Shown here: positions 49,426 through 57,565 of the stretch, piece by piece
How the letters are laid out: each line of letters opens with the position of its first letter
Numbering within the stretch: position 1 is the first letter of the stretch
Origin: JAFGNB01 sp050304135
GTDB taxonomy: Bacteria > Fibrobacterota > Chitinivibrionia > Chitinivibrionales > Chitinispirillaceae
DNA: 64,000 nt
Assembly (NCBI GenBank): GCA_050304135.1
Contig: JBNLDC010000064.1
Location: 186,001-250,000 of the forward strand
Direction of reading: 5' to 3'
Position numbers and translations under genes: made by a program
Notes under the pieces: model-generated
Database searches by the model: none
What the model saw: only the letters and a program-made list of their open reading frames with translations
Told to the model about the DNA's origin: nothing

Positions 49426-51005
49426 TGTCCCGGTTACGGGCGGTGCTGCTGCACGGCATGGGGAATACTGCCGACTGGTGGAACCCGTTTCTGCCTGCTC
49501 TGCGGGCTCTGGGAATCGAGGTATATGCACCCGAGCTTCCTGATCTCGAACGATCCGGACCTGAGGCATGGGTGGAGGCTGTAAAAACAGCAGGCAGTTG
49601 CCCGGATCTGATTGTCGGTCATTCACTCGGGGCTGCAGCAGCGCTTGTGGCGGCAGTGCAGTACGGTAGTGAAAATGTCATCTGCCTTGCGATGCCCGCT
49701 GCTGCAGAGAGGGCTCTGCCGGCCATCCCGACCGATTCTTCACTTTCGGTTACCGCACTCGCCCGGATAGGGCTGTTTCTCCAATCCGTCTCTGCGCTTG
49801 AGGTGCCTCCGCAGGTGAAGGAACGGGTACATCTGATCGGCGGGGGCGATGTCTTGACAAACGGCGAGGCATTGGCTGCTCAGGGATTCAGGTGTATTAC
49901 CGCACCTGCAGCGGGGCACGAACTGAACGAATCGCCGGAGGCGCGGGAGCTGCTGGTACAATGCATTGCCGAACTGCCGGTTGCACGACGGACTCTCGAT
50001 CCTGCAGTACGTCTTGCGGCGATCGATGAAACCGGGGGTGATATCCGTACACTTGCCCTTGACGAAACCGCACCAGCACCGGTACGCCACGATATCGAAA
50101 TCACTTCGCGATGCAATCTGAACTGTCGTTTCTGCGGCCGTACCCTCTACAACAGGGGTTCAGGTGGCATCGACATGACACCGGAAATTTTCAAAACCGC
50201 TCTTGAGAGCAGTTCCGCCTGCAGGGAAGTTATCTTCGTGGGGCTGGGGGAGCCGTTGCTGCACCCCGCGGCAGAGGAGTACATCAGCCGGGCTCACGAT
50301 CGGGGAATGCGGACATGGATGGTGACAAACGGTACCGTTGCGCAGCGTGAACTTCCCGCGCGGCTTGCCGCAGCAGGGCTGGACGAGATCACCTTCAGCA
50401 TTGATGCCGCGGATGAGCGGCTCTTTGCGGAGTTGCGCGGTGGAGCCTCGTTTGAACGGGTTACCGCACACCTGCGCGCCGTGCAGCAGGTGCTTCCGGT
50501 ATCGCTTTTTACCGCTCTCTCCCGTTCCAACACCGGTGAACTTGCCGCACTCATTGATCTGGCGGCATCGCTCGGGTTACCGGCATTGACCGTTTCCAAC
50601 CTGAATTTTCCGGAAAACGGGGGAGACGCCTGTACCGGGGAGCAGTGTGAGCGGGAGATCGAACGGGCGATCCGACACGCTTCGGCAACGGGAATTCTTC
50701 TGCTCGGTCCGCATATCCACGACTATCCCAGTGTCACTTCTGCCCTGCGCTCCTGCAGAATCACCTCCGCTGTGGATATTACCCACCACCCGGAGCGACA
50801 CACGCACTGCCTCGCACCATGGCGGATTCTTGTTGTCGGCGCAAACGGTGACGTTACCCCCTGCAACTGCGCACCGGAAACAGTCGCCGGAAATATTCTT
50901 AGTCAACCCTTTACGACAATCTGGAATGGTGCGGTGATGCGGCAGTGGCGTGCGGGATTGCTCGATGGCAGTAATGAACGTTGCAGATCGTGTCCGCGCT
51001 TCTGA
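49425..51005 (+). CDS. Serine hydrolase (RBBP9-like) fused to radical SAM/SPASM enzyme
   Basis: A 526-residue two-domain protein from the ATG at 49425 (a GTG 3 nt before is possible). Residues about 4-185 form an alpha/beta hydrolase resembling the RBBP9 group: LLHGMGNTADWW, nucleophile Ser67 in VGHSLG, likely Asp142 and His165 (AAGHELN). Residues about 220-526 form a radical SAM enzyme: C230-x3-C234-x2-C237 (CNLNCRFC), GLGEP in place of GGEP, VTNGT. A SPASM-like Cys set follows at 462, 480, 482, 520 and 523 for auxiliary Fe-S clusters. SPASM enzymes often modify peptides or small alcohols. The hydrolase could activate, release or transfer the product. I know no characterised protein with this fusion. 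It ends the acyltransferase-glycosyltransferase operon. Confidence 0.88.
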   Translation: MSRLRAVLLHGMGNTADWWNPFLPALRALGIEVYAPELPDLERSGPEAWVEAVKTAGSCPDLIVGHSLGAAAALVAAVQYGSENVICLAMPAAAERALPAIPTDSSLSVTALARIGLFLQSVSALEVPPQVKERVHLIGGGDVLTNGEALAAQGFRCITAPAAGHELNESPEARELLVQCIAELPVARRTLDPAVRLAAIDETGGDIRTLALDETAPAPVRHDIEITSRCNLNCRFCGRTLYNRGSGGIDMTPEIFKTALESSSACREVIFVGLGEPLLHPAAEEYISRAHDRGMRTWMVTNGTVAQRELPARLAAAGLDEITFSIDAADERLFAELRGGASFERVTAHLRAVQQVLPVSLFTALSRSNTGELAALIDLAASLGLPALTVSNLNFPENGGDACTGEQCEREIERAIRHASATGILLLGPHIHDYPSVTSALRSCRITSAVDITHHPERHTHCLAPWRILVVGANGDVTPCNCAPETVAGNILSQPFTTIWNGAVMRQWRAGLLDGSNERCRSCPRF

Positions 51006-51358
51006 CCCTCCACAGTGTCGATTACTGTATTCAACGTCGGAGGGGAGTTGGGTCCGCAGATCTGTATCCCGGCGCTTGATGACCGCATGATCAGAGAAAG
51101 CCGCCCGGCGTTGCAAGACCACGGAACGAAAATACTCACCTTGAGTTGTTCGCTCACCATATCATCCGAAAAATAAAGAATAATGCTAAAAGTGTGCTTA
51201 TATTAAACCGTAAGATCCTTGTGGACTCCTCGCAGGTGTCTGCGGGATTCTTCAGATAAGTTGATGTTATTCCGGCCCCCTCTCTTCGCCAAAGTGCTAC
51301 GAAGGGCCGGTCGAATTCTGTATTCTGACTACTATGTTTAAACTGAATGGAGTTATTT
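51006..51358. other. Intergenic region between the rSAM operon and GH30
   Basis: A frame directly after the rSAM stop reads SITVFNVGGELGPQICIPAL and runs to about 51176 without a start codon; it could be a decayed fragment but no family was recognised. The remainder should contain the GH30 promoter. The piece AGGTGTCTGCGGGATTCTTC (about 51234-51253) resembles one near 16849-16868 upstream of the lipoprotein gene. Confidence 0.4.
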
Positions 51359-52921
51359 ATGCGGTTAAATGCATTGTTGACGAATCTAATGTTCGGAGTA
51401 CTGATGCTCGGCCTTACCGGAGTGATCACAAGGGCGCCGGCCGGCGATTGTACCATTCAATTCGACAGTCTTCTGCAGCACATGACCGGTTTTGGCGGTT
51501 CAACGGCGTGGGCGGGCGGATTGGCGGATAATTTAATAAATGATCTTTTCTCGCCGACGGACGGCTGTGGATTGACCCTGATGCGGATGAGAATCGCTCC
51601 CAACGGAACAACCGGCAGGGGTGAAATAACTATCGCTAAAAAGGCCCAGGCATTAGGTGCCTCCATATGGGCGGCACCCTGGTCGCCGCCTGCCGAATGG
51701 AAAGACAATAATAACGTCAACAAGGGCGGAAGCCTTAAGCCTGAAAACTACCAGGACTGGGCAGACCGGCTTGTCTCGTATGTTAAAAACCTGAGTTCGC
51801 AAGGGGTCGATCTTAAATGGATTTCGGCACAGAATGAGCCCAACTGGACGGCGGATTATGAGTCGTGCAGGTATACGCCTGCACAGATAACGAGCTTTGT
51901 CGGAGAATATCTGGGCCCGTCGCTCGAGAAGGCGGGCCTCAAGACGCGGATCATCGCTCCGGAAGTGATCAACTGGGGAGGACTGAAACAATATGGCGAT
52001 GCGATTCTGAACAATGCAGCTGCACTTAAATATTGCGATGTGATAGCATCCCACTCGTATGGTGACGAACCCCGGGCGCCAAATTATCCCTACAAACTGG
52101 TTCAGGAGAAAGGCAAAGAGCTCTGGCAGACAGAATACGGATTTGATCAGTTTGCCGGTGACGAGTCGATGGTACCCGGAATAGCCATTGCCAAGCAGAT
52201 GCATGGTCAGATTGTCAACGGTCCCGTTAGCGCCTATCACACCTGGTGGATTATCCCGGCCGACGGAGTCAACGGTATGGCATCAAACGGGCTGGTCATG
52301 CGCGGGAAGGTCGTTCAACGCGGTTATGTCATGGGCAATTACAGCCGTTTTGTGCGGCCGGGATCCTACCGGGTCGCAGCAAACCCTAATCCGACCAGCG
52401 GTATTCTGGTTACCGCCTATAAAAATGACTCTCTCGGCCAACTTATAGTCGTGGCTATCAATGAGTCGTCTTCGGCAGTTCAGCAGAAGTTCGTACTGAA
52501 CGGCGCGACCGTGCCGAACATGACCCCATGGGAGACCTCCGACGCGGTAAAGTTGACCGCCCGTGAGCAGATCACCGCAGGCAGCAGTTTTTCCTGGTCG
52601 CTTCCCGCAAAAAGCGTCGTATCGTTTGTGGGTTCCTATACTGTCGGGACAAGCCGGGGCAAACAAGGGGCGGTTGCAGGTAAAAAAACGGTCGGGAAAA
52701 TCACTGCAGACGGGAACTCCATTACTGCGATACTGCATGAAAAGGGAGATTTTACTCTTTCGGTCTATACGCTGCAGGGCTCGCTCATCGGATCGTCTGC
52801 CGGCAGCGGTCCGGGCAGGTACCGCATTCCACTTGGTCAACCTACCGCCGGAACGTATCTGGTGTGCGTTTCAAAAGCGGGGCAGTACACTTTCGGGGAG
52901 CTGGTGGTGCGTAAAAACTGA
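51359..52921 (+). CDS. GH30 endo-xylanase (glucuronoxylanase-type) with sorting tail
   Basis: A 520-residue secreted enzyme; the ATG at 51359 follows GGAG by 7 nt, so the upstream ATG at 51347 is not used. Signal peptide (about 1-28), then a GH30 barrel with side beta-domain (about 30-430) and a sorting tail (about 445-520: FTLSVYTLQGSLIGSS, GTYLVCVSK, LVVRKN). The acid/base is Glu160 (ISAQNEPNW) and the nucleophile Glu259 (LWQTEYGF). The pattern MTGFGGSTAWAGG and the sequence between resemble the GH30 subfamily that cuts xylan near glucuronic acid branches; the glucuronate-binding Arg was not verified. A GH43 gene follows on the same strand. Confidence 0.92.
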   Translation: MRLNALLTNLMFGVLMLGLTGVITRAPAGDCTIQFDSLLQHMTGFGGSTAWAGGLADNLINDLFSPTDGCGLTLMRMRIAPNGTTGRGEITIAKKAQALGASIWAAPWSPPAEWKDNNNVNKGGSLKPENYQDWADRLVSYVKNLSSQGVDLKWISAQNEPNWTADYESCRYTPAQITSFVGEYLGPSLEKAGLKTRIIAPEVINWGGLKQYGDAILNNAAALKYCDVIASHSYGDEPRAPNYPYKLVQEKGKELWQTEYGFDQFAGDESMVPGIAIAKQMHGQIVNGPVSAYHTWWIIPADGVNGMASNGLVMRGKVVQRGYVMGNYSRFVRPGSYRVAANPNPTSGILVTAYKNDSLGQLIVVAINESSSAVQQKFVLNGATVPNMTPWETSDAVKLTAREQITAGSSFSWSLPAKSVVSFVGSYTVGTSRGKQGAVAGKKTVGKITADGNSITAILHEKGDFTLSVYTLQGSLIGSSAGSGPGRYRIPLGQPTAGTYLVCVSKAGQYTFGELVVRKN

Positions 52922-52926
52922 TGTTT

Positions 52927-53089
52927 CTACTCAGGAGTCAGAATACAGAATTCAGTATTCAGGAGAAAAGGTATAAAGAAGCATATTGTAACAAAAAGCA
53001 ATTACATACACTTTTAAAAGTGTACCATTCTGACTTCTGCAGGTGCCTTGTTCTGAATTCTTACTACTGACTCCTGAATACCCGAGTAG
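52927..53089. repeat. GAGTCAG heptamer inverted-repeat element
   Basis: A left arm CTACTCAGGAGTCAGAATAC...AGAATTCAG (52927-52955) and a right arm ending CTCCTGAATACCCGAGTAG (53053-53089) are inverted relatives, with AT-rich DNA between them. The arms are built from the heptamer AGTCAGN seen also at 18033-18048, 27781-27799, 40690 and 46125-46164. Intergenic between GH30 and GH43; no open frame. Confidence 0.65.
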
Positions 53090-53226
53090 GTACAAACTGA
53101 TTCGTCTATGGTTTGAGGGGTGAACATGCTAACTATCTTCGTGATGACAATCGGTTCAACGCGGTGTATCTCGCTACTCAACTTAGAGTACTGATTCATC
53201 ATTTAATTAACAATAAGGAATGCTTC

Positions 53227-54849
53227 ATGATAAAGGATGTGATTATGATGAAAAAACATGTTTTCCTTCTCCCGGCGCTTCTTTTCTGTGCCGTATCCGT
53301 TGTGGCCGACAATCCGATTGTGCAAACCTGCTACACGGCCGACCCCGCTCCCATGGTGCACGAGGGCAGGTTATACCTCTACACGTCTCACGACGAAGAC
53401 GTCACGAAGAACAACTTCTACACCATGAACGACTGGAAGCTTTTCTCCACCGAAGACATGGTGAACTGGACCGACCACGGAACTCCCGCCAGTTTGAAAA
53501 CGTTCAGCTGGAGCACCGACAATGCCTGGGCTCCGCAGGCTGTCGTCAGAAACGATAAATTCTATCTGTACGTGCCGCTGAACAACAACACCGGCGCGAA
53601 AATCGGCGTGTGTGTTGCGGACAATCCGACAGGCCCGTTCAAGGACCCGGTCGGCAAGGCGATCGCCCAAAGCGGAGGCATGGCCATCGACCCGACGGTG
53701 TTCGTTGACGATGACGGGCAAGCCTATCTCTTCTGGGGGAATCGCAATCTCCGGATGGTGAGGCTGAACTCCGACATGATCAGCACTACGGGGAGTGTTA
53801 CCTCCAACATACCAATGCAGGGATTCACCGAGGGGCCATGGTTCTACAAGCGGGAGTCGCTCTACTACCTCGTTTATGCCGGAAGGGGCGAAAAGATCAG
53901 CTATGCGACCAGCAATGCACCGACCGGTCCCTGGACGTACAAGGGCGACATTTTCGGCAACCCCTCGATTGCAACCAATCACCCCGGCGTTGTTGACTAC
54001 AAGGATCACTCGTATTGCTTCTACCACAACGGCGCATTGCCGGGCGGTGGAAGCTTTAAACGTTCGGTGTGTGTGGAAGAGTTCACCTACGGGGCCGATG
54101 GGAGCATTCCCAAACTCACCATGAGCAGGAATGGACCGGATGCCGTTGCCACCCTGGATCCCTTCCAGCGGGTCGAGGCCGAGACTATCGCTTTTTCATC
54201 CGGGCTGAAGACCGAGGAGTGCACCGACAGCGGGGAAGGTATCAATGTTTCTTCCATCAGCAATGGCGACTACATCAAGGTCAGGGAGGTCGATTTCCAG
54301 GAAGGTGTTACCGCGTTTGAGGCACGGGTATCTTCGTCGGCGGGCAATGCTAAAATCGAGCTGCACCTCGACAGTCAGAACGGGACATTGCTCGGGACCT
54401 GCGATGTCTCTGGTGCGTCATCCTGGACCACCAAGGAGTGTGAGGTGAGTGGTGCCAGCGGCAAGCACGACCTTTACCTGAAGTTTGTGGGTGGCCGCGG
54501 CGATCTATTCAAGTTCAACTGGTGGAAATTCACACCGAAGGGAATCGGAACTATAGGCGGGAAACCGGTTGAAAACAGGGCCGGGTCGGGCAGGTTCAAA
54601 GTTTCGTTCGTTACAGGAGGAAATAAGGCGTTGCGGCTAGATTTTTCACAACCGGTTCCGCAACACTATCTGACTGTGGACATGTACGATCTCTCCGGCA
54701 GGATCATCACGACATTGTTTTCAGGACGGACACCGTCTTCACATCTGGTGCTCCCAGTGAACGAATCGGGAATACTCTCGGGAGTATATTTAGTTAAGAT
54801 GTCGCTCGACAGGGTTGTGGTTCACGTCAAATCGGTAACGATGCAATGA
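53227..54849 (+). CDS. GH43 glycoside hydrolase with CBM6 and sorting tail
   Basis: A 540-residue protein; the ATG at 53227 follows AAGGA by 8 nt (Met codons at 53245 and 53248 are alternatives and the open frame reaches 53113). Signal peptide ends near SVVADN. The five-bladed GH43 propeller covers about 30-320, with the three acidic residues in expected contexts: Asp39 (TADPAPM), Asp155 (AIDPTVF) and Glu202 (TEGPWFY). A CBM6-like module follows (about 332-475: RVEAETIAFSSG...FKFNWWKF), then a sorting tail (about 495-540). GH43-CBM6 enzymes are mostly arabinoxylan arabinofuranohydrolases or xylosidases. With the GH30 gene before it and GH54 elsewhere it makes a xylan-debranching set. Confidence 0.92.
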   Translation: MIKDVIMMKKHVFLLPALLFCAVSVVADNPIVQTCYTADPAPMVHEGRLYLYTSHDEDVTKNNFYTMNDWKLFSTEDMVNWTDHGTPASLKTFSWSTDNAWAPQAVVRNDKFYLYVPLNNNTGAKIGVCVADNPTGPFKDPVGKAIAQSGGMAIDPTVFVDDDGQAYLFWGNRNLRMVRLNSDMISTTGSVTSNIPMQGFTEGPWFYKRESLYYLVYAGRGEKISYATSNAPTGPWTYKGDIFGNPSIATNHPGVVDYKDHSYCFYHNGALPGGGSFKRSVCVEEFTYGADGSIPKLTMSRNGPDAVATLDPFQRVEAETIAFSSGLKTEECTDSGEGINVSSISNGDYIKVREVDFQEGVTAFEARVSSSAGNAKIELHLDSQNGTLLGTCDVSGASSWTTKECEVSGASGKHDLYLKFVGGRGDLFKFNWWKFTPKGIGTIGGKPVENRAGSGRFKVSFVTGGNKALRLDFSQPVPQHYLTVDMYDLSGRIITTLFSGRTPSSHLVLPVNESGILSGVYLVKMSLDRVVVHVKSVTMQ

Positions 54850-55418
54850 TGAGTAGCTGTTAATTCCACTTCGGTAGAATAAGAGTACTCCGGCATTTCT
54901 TCCTGTCGCCTCACCCCATCACCCCGTCCTTCGGACACCCCTCTTCCCCTCTCCATGCGTGGAGAGGGGAAGAGGGGATGGGGGAGTTGGGGTGAGGCGA
55001 TGTAAATAGACGGATACCGGGAAAGATGTTTATTGTATCGAAGTAGAATTAAAAAACAGCAAAAAAGGTCGCGTCTGCTACCGATTATTCGTAGCCTGTT
55101 TTTCTCAGCTGCCCGGACGGATGGTGTATTCAAACGCACATTTACTATTGTGCAGAGAGTGCGATGCTGGGCATCGTTGCCATTTAACGTTCTTGGGGTG
55201 GTGCACCACCCTGGAACAGTAGTGCCATAGAGAGATCTTAATTCATTATGATTGATAGTAAACTGATTCCAAGGCTACCTGAAAAAAATGTAATTAGAAT
55301 TAAATACAACCTGTATTTCAAATAAATTATAATGGAAGTATTTTCATTAAAGATATTGTACCAGAGCGATCAGTTTCGAGATGGATTGGTACAAAGGTTT
55401 TTACGAGCGGAGAGAGAG
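54850..55418. other. Intergenic region with long hairpin
   Basis: After the GH43 stop there is a large inverted repeat (54906-55000), then about 400 bp with no gene-like frame; the plus frame from 55332 is only an upstream extension of the next gene. An AT-rich stretch (about 55230-55340) probably holds the next promoter. Confidence 0.6.
54906..55000. repeat. 95-bp two-tier inverted repeat (CCCCTCTCC/GGAGAGGGG type)
   Basis: Outer arms TCGCCTCACCCCA (54906-54918) and complement (54988-55000) enclose an inner perfect 18-bp stem (CCCCTCTTCCCCTCTCCA at 54938-54955, complement at 54960-54977) with loop TGCG. A short CGTCCTTCGGACA hairpin lies between. This pyrimidine-rich palindrome type is found between genes in many phyla; here it can also terminate the GH43 transcript. 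Confidence 0.85.
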
Positions 55419-57512
55419 ATGAACGGTAACATTAAACCCGTCAAGCGACATTTTGTTATTCGTCTGATCATTATCATCCTTTTCACCGTCAGCGCCGGTC
55501 ATGCCGTAAGCTACTGGGTGGATGAAAGGACTTTCAACAACAAGGTCTACTTTCTTTTCAACGATACTCCGTTCATTGCCGCGTATGACATCAGGCAGGA
55601 TCTGTGGGAGGATTCAATTCCTCTGCCGCATGACAATCCATACTGTTTTCATCTCGATGATGACTACCTGTATGTCGGATATGACAGTTCAGTATACCGC
55701 TACAATCACCGGGGCGGTGATGAAACACTTATGCTTCATCGTGATTCAACCCCGTACAGACCACGTGCGCTGTACACCGATGGAGATTTTCTGTTCGTTT
55801 TTCTCGGAGGCGTAAAAGAAGTGCTGAACAGAGAGGACGGAACCGTCATTTCACTGTTCGACGACTGGACGAAAGATAACCATATGATTTCCGGTATCTC
55901 GCACTTCAAGGAAAACCGGATCTTTTACGGACGAACGGGGGGTATTTCTCCTTCGGATATCGACATGATGACCTATGACAGTACGGGCAGGTTTCTGGAA
56001 GTGCGTGACAGTCCGCACCACGGCGATTTCAGTGGCGCGTCGAAAACATGGGTATTCCCCGACGGGGAGCGTGTCGTCGATAATTCCGGAACCATTTACC
56101 GGGGGGATTCCCTGAGATATATGAATACCTTCGGCACCCCCGGCAAGATTCTGGGAATCGCGTTTCATGACAGCAGCATTATCGTGGCCACCGTGGATAG
56201 TCTGCTCATCAGGTACGATCCGGATCTGATCCTGGAACAGGGCAGACTGGAAACCGATTACCAGCCGCACAGTCTCGTCGTGAACGATCAGGATATTCTG
56301 GTTTTCTATCGCAATGCCGATAAACGGTACTCTATAGGTGTCGATTTCGTTTCACTTGATGACTTCGCGCAACCGGAACCGGTACCGGCGCTTGAGGCAC
56401 AGGCCTGCTCACTGGTTTCCGAAGAAAACATTTACTTCACCGAAAGTACCGTCTATTTCTGGGCTCCCGGAGATGCGCAGCTTCTGCGGTGGGATGTTGC
56501 ACGGCAGGAGTGGGGCGCTTCCATTCCGCTTCTGGATTCCGCCGAACATATGGCGTATTCTACACAACTCGATGCCTTTTATTTCAAGTATCCCGGTGGC
56601 AAGGTGACCATCCTCCGGAATGATGGCGACACCTTCGTTGAACGGCCGTTTTTCAATCTCGCCCGTTACTGTTCGGGAATGGTGGGTGCGGGTGAATATC
56701 TTGTCGTATCGGTAGGAACCGGAAGATATACTCACATGGTTATCGATCAGAATCACCGCTGTGTGTATGAATCGGATAACTGGAGAGAGCATCTGCGTGC
56801 CTCCCCCTGGTGTGAATCGACGCGTCGCATTTATTCTTACGATAATACAGCGGTTATCTATGAACAGATCGGCGCTGAAGGCATGATCGATACAACCGTA
56901 ACAGCCGGGGAGCAGCAAGGGTTGTGGCTGACACCCCTGAATGTCAAACCGGACGGCTCCATTGTTATCGTCAACAACGGTAATATTTATGACGGCGCCA
57001 CGCTTGAATATCATAATTATCTTCTGCGGGAAATAGAGTGCGCGACATGGATTGACGACGATCTGTTTTCCATAGACAGAAACGGTTCACTTATACAATG
57101 GAGCAGCGGGAACTACCAGATAGGGAATTCAGTTCAAGTGCCGCAGAGCGGCTGTTTTCTGATAGGTACGGTAGAAGACAGCCTGCTGGTCGTCATCAAC
57201 AGAAGTGCCAACAGAGTTGGAAGCTTTCCCTCCCTCACCGTGTTTAACCGTGACCTCCGGCGAGTGCTTCCCGGCGGCATTGTATCGGCCGCCGGAAACA
57301 ATCGGTTGAACATTATCGCTCAACCACCCCGGGAATTCCGTTATTTCAATCTGAACGGGCGTGTGGCAGGTGTCATCAGCGGTTTCCTGCCGGAGCAGGC
57401 CGGACTGAGGGTTTCAAACGGCTTCTATATCCGGGAGATCAAACCCTCCGCCGTATGGTCTGAATCGGTTTCGCAACAACGAATGACACCGATACTGCAT
57501 TTCAGGCATTGA
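55419..57512 (+). CDS. Large secreted protein of unknown function, propeller-like
   Basis: A 697-residue protein from the ATG at 55419, chosen because GGAGAGAG precedes it and a signal sequence follows (FVIRLIIIILFTVSAGHA); the frame is open to 55332. The body has repeated short strands of the form LYVGYDSSVYRY, ILVFYRNADKRY and LIRYDPDL, consistent with beta-propeller blades, but no Asp-box or PQQ signature. Near the end, REFRYFNLNGRVAG and GLRVSNGFYIREI look like a reduced sorting tail. It converges on the next gene, 53 bp away. Two further large secreted proteins follow on the opposite strand. Confidence 0.65.
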   Translation: MNGNIKPVKRHFVIRLIIIILFTVSAGHAVSYWVDERTFNNKVYFLFNDTPFIAAYDIRQDLWEDSIPLPHDNPYCFHLDDDYLYVGYDSSVYRYNHRGGDETLMLHRDSTPYRPRALYTDGDFLFVFLGGVKEVLNREDGTVISLFDDWTKDNHMISGISHFKENRIFYGRTGGISPSDIDMMTYDSTGRFLEVRDSPHHGDFSGASKTWVFPDGERVVDNSGTIYRGDSLRYMNTFGTPGKILGIAFHDSSIIVATVDSLLIRYDPDLILEQGRLETDYQPHSLVVNDQDILVFYRNADKRYSIGVDFVSLDDFAQPEPVPALEAQACSLVSEENIYFTESTVYFWAPGDAQLLRWDVARQEWGASIPLLDSAEHMAYSTQLDAFYFKYPGGKVTILRNDGDTFVERPFFNLARYCSGMVGAGEYLVVSVGTGRYTHMVIDQNHRCVYESDNWREHLRASPWCESTRRIYSYDNTAVIYEQIGAEGMIDTTVTAGEQQGLWLTPLNVKPDGSIVIVNNGNIYDGATLEYHNYLLREIECATWIDDDLFSIDRNGSLIQWSSGNYQIGNSVQVPQSGCFLIGTVEDSLLVVINRSANRVGSFPSLTVFNRDLRRVLPGGIVSAAGNNRLNIIAQPPREFRYFNLNGRVAGVISGFLPEQAGLRVSNGFYIREIKPSAVWSESVSQQRMTPILHFRH

Positions 57513-57565
57513 ATGCATTCTCTCCACCTGCTGTTATACATACAGGTAAAAGCCCGGCAAATCCA

